DNA of 64,000 nt from Harryflintia acetispora (GTDB lineage Bacteria > Bacillota > Clostridia > Oscillospirales > Ruminococcaceae), in NCBI GenBank assembly GCA_004340125.1, contig SLUK01000014.1, positions 11,754 to 75,753 of the forward strand, read 5' to 3'. Below, in pieces: positions 16,605 to 23,644 of the stretch. Each line of letters begins with the position of its first letter. Within the stretch, counting starts at the first letter, position 1. A program made the position numbers and the translations under genes. Under the pieces are notes generated by a model. That model was given only the letters and a program-made list of their open reading frames with translations, did no database searches and was not told the origin of the DNA.

Positions 16605-17441
16605 TCATCCCTTCACGGCGCCCGCCACCACGCCGCGGATGATATATTTCTGGCAGAACAGGTAAAAGACGATGATCGGCAGGATGGTCAGCACCAGCAT
16701 GGCCATCATAGCGCCCATATCCTTGGAGCCGTAGCCGCCCTTGAGGTACTGCACCGCGATCGGCAGCGTCTTATACTGCCGGCCGATGACCAGGTCGGGC
16801 AGGAGGTAGTCGTTCCAGATCCACATGGCGTTCAGGATCGCCACCGTGATGGCGGTGGGCTGCAGGATCGGGAAAACGACCTTAAAAAACAGGGTGACCG
16901 GGCCGCAACCGTCGATGGTGGCCGCCTCCTCGATCTCCAGAGGGATCGACTTGACGAAGCCGCAGTACATGAAGACCGATAGCCCCGCACCGAAGCCGAG
17001 ATAAATGATGATCAGTCCGGTGGGATTGTCGAGGCTCAGGACGTTGGCCATCTTGGACATGGTGAACATGACCATCTGGAAGGGGACGATCATCGAAAAG
17101 ACGAAGAGATAGTACATCAGGCTGGTGAACTTATTCTTCACCCGGGTGATGAACCAGGCGGTCATGGCGGTGAACAGGACGATCACGGCCACCGACCCCA
17201 CGGTGATATAGACCGAATAGCCGAACGCGCTGATAAACCCGGTCTTCTGCACGCCGTTAATATAGTTCTGCACCCCGGCGAAGGTCTCGGCGCTCGGCAG
17301 GGCGAAGGGCGCGTCCGCGATGAAGAAGCGGCCCTTAAAGGAGTTCATGAAGATGACCAAAATCGGCAGGAGGAAGAGCAGCGCCAGCAGCCCCAGCAAG
17401 ACGCTGAGCAGGAGGCCGCCGCTTTTTTTCCTATCGTTCAT
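16605..17441 (-). CDS. ABC maltodextrin permease, MalG type
   Basis: 278 residues, six membrane segments, EAA loop 'LEIEEAATIDGCGPVTLFFKV' near residues 170-190 and the conserved 'FCQKYIIRGVVAGAVKG' tail. Its ATG overlaps the stop of the upstream permease by one base, so translation is coupled. With the adjacent MalF-type permease and the binder at 18514 it forms an importer, most likely for maltodextrins because malQ follows directly. No ATPase gene is present. Confidence 0.92.
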   Translation of the reverse strand: MNDRKKSGGLLLSVLLGLLALLFLLPILVIFMNSFKGRFFIADAPFALPSAETFAGVQNYINGVQKTGFISAFGYSVYITVGSVAVIVLFTAMTAWFITRVKNKFTSLMYYLFVFSMIVPFQMVMFTMSKMANVLSLDNPTGLIIIYLGFGAGLSVFMYCGFVKSIPLEIEEAATIDGCGPVTLFFKVVFPILQPTAITVAILNAMWIWNDYLLPDLVIGRQYKTLPIAVQYLKGGYGSKDMGAMMAMLVLTILPIIVFYLFCQKYIIRGVVAGAVKG

Positions 17442-18286
17442 CAGTTTTCAACCTCCTTGCTTCTGGTGAGATAGAGCTGGGTGAGCGCGATGGCGGCCAC
17501 CATGATGAAGAAGAGCACCGCCTTGGCCTGGCCGACGCCCTCCGACCCGGCGCGGCCGTAGAAGGTGTTATAGATGTCCAGCGCCAGCATGGCCGTCTGC
17601 TTGGAGGGCGCGCCGGCGGTCAGGGCGAGGTTCTGGTCGAACAGCTTGAAGGAATTGGTCAGGGTCAAAAAGGTGCAGATGGTGACCGAGGGCATGACCA
17701 GCGGGATGGTGATCTTGCGCAGGATCTGGAAGGAGGAGGCCCCGTCGATCCCGGCGGCCTCGATCATGTCGGGCGGGATGTTGAGGATCCCCGCGATATA
17801 GATGATCATCATATACCCGATCAGCTGCCAGTTCATCAGGATGACCAGTCCCCAGAAGCCGTACTCGGGCTTTGCTGTGATGGTCACGCCGAAGCTGTAG
17901 AGCACGCCGTTGATGATCAGCTGCCAGATGTAGCCGAGCACGATCCCGCCGATCAGGTTGGGCATAAAGAAGACGGTGCGGTAGAGGTTGGTCCCCCTGA
18001 TCCCCTTTGTCAGCAGCATGGCCAGCGCGAAGGACAGCACGTTGATGGTCACGATCGAGACCACGGTGAAGCGCACGGTGAACCAGAGTGCGTTTAAGAA
18101 ATCCTGGTTTTGGGTAAACACCTCGATATAATTTCGGAGCCCTACCCACTTGGCGTCCACCACGGTGGTAAACTCGGTAAACGAGAGATAGATCCCCATC
18201 AAAAACGGGATGAGAAAGGCCAATGCGAAAGCGATAAGCGTCGGCAAGGCAAAAATCGCAAAATACTTTTTCAAGGTCTTCTGCAT
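17441..18286 (-). CDS. ABC maltodextrin permease, MalF type
   Basis: 281 residues from the ATG at 18286 (AAGGGAG about 11 bases upstream). A longer frame begins at a TTG at 18328 without a ribosome site and is not favoured. It has six membrane segments and an EAA loop with 'PPDMIEAAGIDGASSFQILRKITIP' near residues 185-210. It is separated from the upstream binder gene by a double hairpin and fused translationally to the MalG-type gene. Part of the LacI-binder-permease-malQ unit. Confidence 0.92.
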   Translation of the reverse strand: MQKTLKKYFAIFALPTLIAFALAFLIPFLMGIYLSFTEFTTVVDAKWVGLRNYIEVFTQNQDFLNALWFTVRFTVVSIVTINVLSFALAMLLTKGIRGTNLYRTVFFMPNLIGGIVLGYIWQLIINGVLYSFGVTITAKPEYGFWGLVILMNWQLIGYMMIIYIAGILNIPPDMIEAAGIDGASSFQILRKITIPLVMPSVTICTFLTLTNSFKLFDQNLALTAGAPSKQTAMLALDIYNTFYGRAGSEGVGQAKAVLFFIMVAAIALTQLYLTRSKEVEN

Positions 18287-18380
18287 GGCAATGGTAACTC
18301 CCTTCCGCCGCTGCGCCCGGCTCTGCAATTTATCCTGTCATCGTCACCCCGCCCGCGCAGCAGGAGGGGGAATGGCCTGT

Positions 18381-18492
18381 CACTATTTTTGTGGTCCGGC
18401 CGGGAGCCGGGCCACAAAAATAGTGAGCGAATGATAAACGTCACTCACTATGATTGCCCGCGGCCTCCTCCCGGGACGCTTGGCGTCCCGGG
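18381..18492 (-). other. Two intercistronic hairpins between binder and permease genes
   Basis: Hairpin one (18381-18425) has a 20-bp stem with a single U-G pair and a 5-base loop. Hairpin two (18470-18492) has a perfect 10-bp stem CCCGGGACGC with a 3-base loop. A weaker pairing TAGTGAG/CTCACTA (18421-18450) overlaps the first. They sit in the 227 bases between the binder stop (18514) and the permease start and probably protect the binder mRNA or limit read-through. Confidence 0.7.
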
Positions 18493-18513
18493 GGAAGTGC
18501 GGTCAAATTTGTC

Positions 18514-19923
18514 TTAAGCGTTGTTGCCGGCGCTCTCGGTCTTCCAGCTCTCGACGACGATCTGCTTCACCTCGTCGAAGGTCTTGGTACCCTGCGCGTA
18601 CTCGAGCAGCGCGGCGCCGAATTCGTCCTTAAAGGTCTGGTTCGGGAAGACGAGGAAGTCCCAGGTCACGGTGTTGATCCCGTCCTTGCCCATCCAGTCC
18701 AGCACTTCTCTTGCCAGCGGGTCGGCCGGCTTCTCGTCGTCGGTGAAGGTGTCGAACGGGGCGATGAAGCCCAGCTGATTGGTCACATAATCCTTGCCCT
18801 TGTCGCTGGAGTAGAGCCAGTAGAGGTAGTCCTCGGCCAGCTTTTGCTGCGCGGGATCGGCCTTCGCGTTGATGGCGAAGAAGTTCTCGGTCCCGATGCA
18901 CAGCCCCTGGTTCTCTTCACCCTCCATGCCGATGTAGATGGGCATGAATTTGATGTCCTCTTCCTTGACGGTGTTGCCCTGCACGCCGCTGATCTGGCTC
19001 CAGGCCCAGTTGCCGTTCTGGACCATGGCCGCCTTGCCCAGCGCGAACTCGGCCATCGAATCGTCGACCGATTTGCTGCCCAGCAGCCCGGGGGCCACGG
19101 TGGAGTTGTTGATATACAAATCAAAAATGTTCTTGAAGTTGTCGGCGTACTCGAAGGTGATTTCCTTGGTGGCATCGCTGGTCAGGTCGACGTTGCCGTT
19201 CTTCCACTCGTAGTGCATGGGCAGGTTGGCCAGATGGGTCTGCCAGCGCCAATCCTCGCCGGGGGTCAGGGAGGTGGAGGCGAAAACGCCCTCGATCCCA
19301 AGCTCCGCTTTGCGGGCGGTCATGTCCTCGACGACCTCTTTGAGCTTGGTGAAGTTGTTAATTTCGTCCACCGACTTGGCCTTCGCGCCGTCGAGGGCGA
19401 AATACTTCTGCATAATGGCGTCGTTGTAGATGATCCCGTAGCCCTCGACCACGTAGGGGATGCCGTACACCCCGCCGCCGCTTTGGATGGCCATGCTCTT
19501 ATCGGTCAGATGCTGGTACAGCTCGGTGTCCTTGAGGTCCTTGCAGTAATCCTTCCAGACGGCGTAGCCCTTGGGGCCATTGATCTGGAAGAGGACGGGC
19601 GCGTCCTTCTTGGCGATCTCGCTCTTGAGCGTCTGCTCATAGGTGCCGCTGGCTGCGGTGACCACGTTGAGCTTCACGCCGGTCTCGGCCTCGTAATCCT
19701 TGGCGATCGCGTCATAGACCTCGGCGATCTCGGGCTTGAAGTTGAGAAAATAGATTTCCCCGCCCTTTCCTGTGGGCGTGCTCTCCTCGGAGGCGGACGA
19801 GCCCGGCTCGCTCCCGGGCTCGGAGCCCGAAGCCCCGCCCTTGCCGCTCGTGCAGGCGGTCATGGTGGTGGCGGCAATCAGCATGGACAGCGTCAATGCC
19901 AATACCTTGTTTATCTTTTTCAT
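18514..19923 (-). CDS. ABC maltodextrin-type substrate-binding lipoprotein
   Basis: 469 residues. The signal peptide has a lipobox with Cys at about residue 24 (TMTACTSG), followed by a Gly/Ser/Glu linker and a family-1 solute-binding domain (EIYFLNFKPEIAEVYDAIAKDYEAETG...). Features such as 'FALGKAAMVQNGNWAWSQI' and 'GLCIGTENFFAINAKAD' fit maltose/maltodextrin binders. ATG with AGGAGGAACC upstream. First structural gene downstream of the LacI gene. The hairpin after it probably lifts its level above the permeases. Confidence 0.92.
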   Translation of the reverse strand: MKKINKVLALTLSMLIAATTMTACTSGKGGASGSEPGSEPGSSASEESTPTGKGGEIYFLNFKPEIAEVYDAIAKDYEAETGVKLNVVTAASGTYEQTLKSEIAKKDAPVLFQINGPKGYAVWKDYCKDLKDTELYQHLTDKSMAIQSGGGVYGIPYVVEGYGIIYNDAIMQKYFALDGAKAKSVDEINNFTKLKEVVEDMTARKAELGIEGVFASTSLTPGEDWRWQTHLANLPMHYEWKNGNVDLTSDATKEITFEYADNFKNIFDLYINNSTVAPGLLGSKSVDDSMAEFALGKAAMVQNGNWAWSQISGVQGNTVKEEDIKFMPIYIGMEGEENQGLCIGTENFFAINAKADPAQQKLAEDYLYWLYSSDKGKDYVTNQLGFIAPFDTFTDDEKPADPLAREVLDWMGKDGINTVTWDFLVFPNQTFKDEFGAALLEYAQGTKTFDEVKQIVVESWKTESAGNNA

Positions 19924-19950
19924 AGTGGTTCCTCCTATTCATTTATCACA

Positions 19951-19969
19951 GGCCGGAAATTATCCGGCC
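19951..19969 (-). terminator. Small hairpin between lacI and binder genes
   Basis: GGCCGGA-AATTA-TCCGGCC, a 7-bp GC stem with a 5-base loop in the 57-base gap. There is no clear T-run, so it may attenuate rather than end transcription coming from the regulator gene. Confidence 0.45.
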
Positions 19970-19980
19970 GGCTCAACATG

Positions 19981-20982
19981 TCAAAGCGCCCGCACCGACT
20001 CCCCTTCGAGCAGCCGCACCTGGACCGGCACCGCCCGCACGGGGGTATTCTTTTCGATGTGGGAGACGAGCAGCTCCACGCTGATCTGCGCGAGCTCCCC
20101 CTGCGGCTGCTGGATGGTCGCCAGTCTCGGGCAGAAATACCGACCGAGCTCGATCCCGTCGAAGCCGATCACCGAGACATCCTGCGGCACCCGCTTGCCC
20201 GCGTCCTGCGCCGCCCGGATGGCGCCCACAGCCATGATGTCGCTCATGCAAAAGACCGCGCTTATCGCGGGGCAGCGCAGCATGAGCTCCTGCATGGCCC
20301 GATAACCGCCAGCATAGCTGAAGCTGGCTATCTGGAAGTATTCTTCCCGCAGTTCCTGCCCGTGATTCAAAAAGCTTTGCCGGCAGCCCTCAAAGCGCAG
20401 CTGGCTGATCTGGGAGCGGCACAGCCGCCCGCCGATGATCCCGATTTTTTGATGTCCTTTGGCAAAAAGATAGTCCACCGCTTCCCGCCCCGCGGCCACG
20501 TCGTCGATCCCCACACTCGAAAGATTCGGGAAGTCAAGATTCTTCCCCGGCGCGGTCACCAGCACGCTCGGCGTCTCGATCTGTCCGAAGCGCCGCTCAA
20601 AGTTTTCGGCGTTGCCGCCCAGGAAGAGCAGACCCAGCGGCTTATGCTCCCGGCAGAGCTGCCCGGCGACCAGCACCTCGTCCGCCTCCTCGCTCAGATA
20701 GTGGACCACCGCGCTGTAGCCGTTCGAGCTGATGAGGTTTTGCATCTGCTCGACGATCCCGGAGAAGAAGAGGTTGCTGATCCCCTTGACGATCAGCACG
20801 ATGTTGCTGCTCTGCTGCTGCTTCAATTGCCGGGCGTTGGAGTTTGGTACGAAGCCGTACCGTGCCACAACCTGGGCGATACGCTCCTTGGCCTCGGCGC
20901 TCACGTCGGGATGGTTGTTCAGCGCCCGGGACACGGTGCTCACCGCATATCCGGATTCCTTGGCAATGTCCTTGATGGTCAT
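19981..20982 (-). CDS. LacI-family regulator of the maltodextrin operon
   Basis: 333 residues from the ATG at 20982, which opens the canonical 'MTIKDIAKESGYAVSTVSRALNNHPDVS'. A longer upstream frame would run through the operators and is rejected. It has an N-terminal HTH (1-22), hinge with 'NARQLKQQQS' near 50-60, and an effector domain ending 'DVSVIGFDGIELGRYFCPRLATIQQP'. The promoter and two LacI-type sites sit just upstream, consistent with autorepression by roadblock. Probably responds to maltose or maltodextrin. Confidence 0.93.
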   Translation of the reverse strand: MTIKDIAKESGYAVSTVSRALNNHPDVSAEAKERIAQVVARYGFVPNSNARQLKQQQSSNIVLIVKGISNLFFSGIVEQMQNLISSNGYSAVVHYLSEEADEVLVAGQLCREHKPLGLLFLGGNAENFERRFGQIETPSVLVTAPGKNLDFPNLSSVGIDDVAAGREAVDYLFAKGHQKIGIIGGRLCRSQISQLRFEGCRQSFLNHGQELREEYFQIASFSYAGGYRAMQELMLRCPAISAVFCMSDIMAVGAIRAAQDAGKRVPQDVSVIGFDGIELGRYFCPRLATIQQPQGELAQISVELLVSHIEKNTPVRAVPVQVRLLEGESVRAL

Positions 20983-21010
20983 GCGCGGCGCTCCTTCCGG
21001 CAACGTTATC

Positions 21011-21036
21011 GGAAACGTTACTGGAAACGTTTCCGG
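21011..21036. promoter_or_regulatory. LacI-type operators upstream of the regulator gene
   Basis: Perfect palindrome GGAAACGTTTCC at 21023-21034, preceded by an overlapping-phase half GGAAACGTTA at 21011-21020 and a further CAACGTTATC. Central CG as in LacI/MalR operators. The sites lie just downstream of the -10 box. Confidence 0.8.
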
Positions 21037-21047
21037 TTCCTGTTTGC

Positions 21048-21076
21048 AGTATAGCGTATTTTCGCATGAGATGCAA
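21048..21076 (-). promoter_or_regulatory. Promoter of the maltodextrin regulator
   Basis: TTGCAT, 17 bases, TATACT on the minus strand. The operator palindrome begins 11 bases after the -10 box. Confidence 0.75.
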
Positions 21077-21231
21077 GGGTTTCTCATCGGATTTGTCGTA
21101 TTTCCATCAATTTCTTTTTGTAATTTATTTATTTTGCCCTATAAATTTTTTCGTCTTCTCCTTTGGAGTCGTCCAAAAAACATGAATACTGTGGTATAAT
21201 AGCCCCAGAAACATGAAAGGAGCTGCCACCT

Positions 21232-21459
21232 ATGCTGAGACTGATCGACTGGCTCACGGCGCGTTTTCGCCGCTTCACCGTCTGGGACATCGCGCTCTTC
21301 AAATCCACCCTGCTCTCCTTCGGGGTGCTGGTGGGCATGCACGCAAAGGAAGGCGGGCGAAAGTTCCTGCCCCTGGTGTGGGCGGCTTTCATCCTCTCCT
21401 ATCTGGCGCTCTTTTTCCGCATTGTGACCCTTGCAAGCGACAAATTAACGGACGACTAG
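21232..21459 (+). CDS. Small membrane protein of unknown function
   Basis: 75 residues starting at ATG with AAAGGAG upstream. A basic N-terminal amphipathic stretch (LTARFRRFT) is followed by one or two hydrophobic segments (IALFKSTLLSFGVLVGMH and 'LPLVWAAFILSYLALFFRIV'). A TATAAT sits at 21195-21200. Twelve bases separate it from the methyltransferase gene, so they are probably co-transcribed. I do not recognise the family. Confidence 0.65.
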   Translation: MLRLIDWLTARFRRFTVWDIALFKSTLLSFGVLVGMHAKEGGRKFLPLVWAAFILSYLALFFRIVTLASDKLTDD

Positions 21460-21470
21460 GAGGAAAAAAG

Positions 21471-22415
21471 ATGGACCTGATCCAAAAGGTACTGGCCGTG
21501 CACGACCTGCTGATTCTCGACGGGGCGATGGCCACCGAACTCGAACGCCGTGGGGCCGACATCAAGGATGCGCTCTGGTCGGCCAAGGTGCTCATCGAGA
21601 ACCCCGCCGCCATCGAGGGGGTGCACTACGACTACTTCGTCGCCGGCGCCGACTGCGCCATGACCGCGAGCTATCAGGCGACAATCGAGGGCTTCATAAA
21701 ACGCGGCTGCTCCCCCGAACAGGCCCGGCAGCTGATCCGCGACTCGGTGACGCTGGCTCAAAAGGCCCGCGAGCGGTTTCTGGCGGACCATTCCCTGTCC
21801 CCGTCGCGCCCGCAGCCGCTGATCGTGGCGGCCATCGGCCCCTACGGGGCCTACCTCGCGGACGGCAGCGAATACCGCGGCAACTACCAAATGAGCGAAG
21901 CTCAGCTCGTTGACTTCCACCGCGAGCGGGCCGCACTGCTGCTCGACGCAGGCGCAGACATCCTCGCCTTCGAGACCATCCCCTCGCTGCTCGAGGCGAA
22001 AGCGATCGTACACCTGATGGAGGAGTTTCCGAATGCCTGCTACTGGATCAGCTTCAGCTGCAACAGCGGCGACACCATCTGCGAGGGGACCCCGATCGGC
22101 GAGTGCGCCAAGTTCCTCGACGGCTGCGGGCAGCTCGGCGCCATCGGGATCAATTGCACCCCGCCCGATTTTGTGCCCTCCCTGATTTCCAAGGTGCGCG
22201 CCGAGAGCGGCAAGCCGATTGCAGTTTACCCAAATTCGGGCGAGGAATACGACCCCGTCACCAAAACCTGGCGCGGCTGCGCCAGCGCAGAGGATTTCGC
22301 CGCGCGCGCCAAAGAGTGGCGCGCGTGCGGGGCGCGCATCATCGGCGGCTGCTGCCGAACCACCCCCGAGGACATCGCGGCGGTGGCCCGTTGGGCCAGG
22401 GGCGAGGGGAATTAA
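21471..22415 (+). CDS. mmuM: Homocysteine S-methyltransferase
   Basis: 314 residues. Zn-dependent transfer of a methyl group from S-methylmethionine (or similar) to homocysteine, giving methionine in the cytoplasm. The opening 'LLILDGAMATELERRGADI', 'TASYQATIEGF' and the three zinc ligands (Cys in GINCTPP and the pair in GGCCRTTP near the end) are all present. The start is ATG at 21471 with AGGAGG upstream; an upstream extension in the same frame is a shadow of the small membrane gene. Confidence 0.93.
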   Translation: MDLIQKVLAVHDLLILDGAMATELERRGADIKDALWSAKVLIENPAAIEGVHYDYFVAGADCAMTASYQATIEGFIKRGCSPEQARQLIRDSVTLAQKARERFLADHSLSPSRPQPLIVAAIGPYGAYLADGSEYRGNYQMSEAQLVDFHRERAALLLDAGADILAFETIPSLLEAKAIVHLMEEFPNACYWISFSCNSGDTICEGTPIGECAKFLDGCGQLGAIGINCTPPDFVPSLISKVRAESGKPIAVYPNSGEEYDPVTKTWRGCASAEDFAARAKEWRACGARIIGGCCRTTPEDIAAVARWARGEGN

Positions 22416-22447
22416 CTAAATATTTACAATTATACCCTGTATATCCC

Positions 22448-22476
22448 TTGCCGTTCTCTCCGGGCCCTGTTATAAT
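22448..22476 (+). promoter_or_regulatory. Sigma-A-type promoter of the Cys/His-rich gene
   Basis: TTGCCG, 17 bases, TATAAT; transcription would begin about 40 bases before the ATG at 22521. Confidence 0.8.
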
Positions 22477-22520
22477 GAGACGGTAACTGAAACACAACGA
22501 CTGTGGGGGAAATTGCTTCT

Positions 22521-22826
22521 ATGAAAAAATTGATTGTATCCGCCATGATGATTGCGGCGATTCTTGCATCCTCGGTCCCGGTCGCCGCGCATCATCATGA
22601 GGCCGCGGCTGTGGCATGCGGCGGTACGGGCGCCTGCATGGTGAACGGGGTCTGCGACGGGAGCTGTCTGGGCAGCGGCGACTGTCTGGGCTATGAAGGC
22701 TGCAACAGCGCCTGCAACGGCTCGAAAACCTGTGTAAACAACGGGGTCTGCGCCGGACATGCGCAGGGCTTTGCCCAAGGCAGGGGACATCACGGGGGCG
22801 GCCATCACGGGGGCTACTGCCGGTAA
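22521..22826 (+). CDS. Small secreted Cys- and His-rich protein
   Basis: 101 residues from ATGAAAAAATTG with GGGGGA upstream. Residues 1-24 are a signal peptide ending near VAAHHHE. The mature part has about ten cysteines in a quasi-repeat (CMVNGVCDG, CLGSGDCLG, CNSACNGS, CVNNGVCAG) and ends in Gly/His clusters (GHHGGGHHGG). The pattern suggests extracytoplasmic metal binding, but no known family is recognised. It has its own strong promoter and terminator, so it is a monocistronic, probably well-expressed gene. Confidence 0.75.
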   Translation: MKKLIVSAMMIAAILASSVPVAAHHHEAAAVACGGTGACMVNGVCDGSCLGSGDCLGYEGCNSACNGSKTCVNNGVCAGHAQGFAQGRGHHGGGHHGGYCR

Positions 22827-22835
22827 AAAGCAACG

Positions 22836-22867
22836 TGGAGGACGGATATTCCGTCCTCCATTTTTTT
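22836..22867 (+). terminator. Intrinsic terminator of the Cys/His-rich gene
   Basis: 11-bp stem TGGAGGACGGA, loop TAT, followed by seven T. Confidence 0.92.
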
Positions 22868-22981
22868 GCAATCAAAACCATTGGCATGTCCGGTGGTTTT
22901 AATCATGTGCTGCCTTTTATTTTGCCGCCAAATTCCTGACATGAACGCGACCCGCCTGTAAAGAATAAAGACGGGGCTTTT

Positions 22982-23179
22982 CCGAGAGCACCCATATTGA
23001 AGTATTGAAAGTAAAGCTTTCAATACTTTGGGAGGGGCGCAACACCAATCCCCGCCCTGAAGAAAGCAGGTGCGCTCTTTCCGAGGGCACCCATATTGAA
23101 GTATTGAAAGCAAAGCTTTCAATACTTTGAGAAGGGCGCAACGCCAATCCCCACCCTGAGGAAAGCAGGTGCGCCCCTT
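22982..23179. repeat. Two tandem copies of a 99-bp hairpin-bearing repeat
   Basis: Copies at 22982-23080 and 23081-23179 differ at only a handful of bases. Each holds a 12-bp stem AAGTATTGAAAG / CTTTCAATACTT around a 5-base loop (TAAAG or CAAAG), then a conserved tail (GGGCGCAA..CCAATCCCC.CCCTGA.GAAAGCAGGTGCGC). Related copies occur at 32541-32603 (reversed, truncated) and 55924-56022. The rest of the 22868-23246 gap has no convincing gene. Confidence 0.9.
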
Positions 23180-23246
23180 TGCCGCATTTTACGGCAGAAT
23201 GGAATTTGCGCGTGCGCAAATTCCCGAGAAAGGAACGGTTGCAATT

Positions 23247-23393
23247 ATGACGCGGGATTATCAATTTGCCGACCTCAGCCGTCAGACGAGGGAGGAGCTG
23301 GACAGGCTCGAAGCGCAGCTGAGCCGGGATTGTCACCGGCCGATCGTCCTCGTCGCCTACGAGCAACGAAAAGAGGGGGAACAGTCGCAATGA
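23247..23393 (+). CDS. Small acidic hypothetical protein
   Basis: 48 residues from the ATG at 23247, with AAAGGAAC upstream. The sequence runs 'YQFADLSRQTREELDRLEAQLSR' and then 'PIVLVAYEQ', suggesting one amphipathic helix and a beta strand. Similar short proteins ending in VLVAYE-like motifs occur in gut clostridia, as I remember; no function is assigned. It overlaps the next small gene by ATGA, supporting real translation of both. Confidence 0.55.
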   Translation: MTRDYQFADLSRQTREELDRLEAQLSRDCHRPIVLVAYEQRKEGEQSQ

Positions 23394-23587
23394 ACGAAAT
23401 TTACAGCGGGCTGGGAGATTATTTTTCCTTCGGATTTGCCGACGTGTCCCAAGCCGGATATTTCGACGGGCTGCCGAAGGAAATCCGCCAGGCGGTGCTG
23501 CAAAACCAGAGCCGCTTCCACTCCTTCGAGGAGATGAAGACTTATGCAGAAAAGCAAAAGCACAAACACAAGGGAAAGAAAAAATAA
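23390..23587 (+). CDS. Small hypothetical protein with Lys-rich tail
   Basis: 65 residues from the ATG at 23390, which overlaps the preceding stop codon. It starts 'MNEIYSGLGDYFSFGFADV' and ends in the basic 'EKQKHKHKGKKK'. The segment 'LPKEIRQAVLQNQSRFHSFEEM' looks helical. The family is not recognised. The basic tail could bind nucleic acid or acidic partners, but this is only a composition argument. It is followed directly by a strong terminator. Confidence 0.6.
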   Translation: MNEIYSGLGDYFSFGFADVSQAGYFDGLPKEIRQAVLQNQSRFHSFEEMKTYAEKQKHKHKGKKK

Positions 23588-23600
23588 CAGCTGAGGCCAC

Positions 23601-23634
23601 AAAAACCAGGACGGGTCGCCCCGTCCTGGTTTTT
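23601..23634. terminator. Bidirectional intrinsic terminator
   Basis: 15-bp stem AAAAACCAGGACGGG with a TCGC loop and A/T runs on both sides; it separates the small-gene pair (+) from the P-type ATPase gene (-). Confidence 0.92.
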
Positions 23635-23644
23635 TATTTTAGAA

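Noticed and set aside
18454..21054. An 866-codon open frame on the plus strand
   Set aside because: Antisense shadow of the binder and LacI genes, both of which have clear domains and starts.
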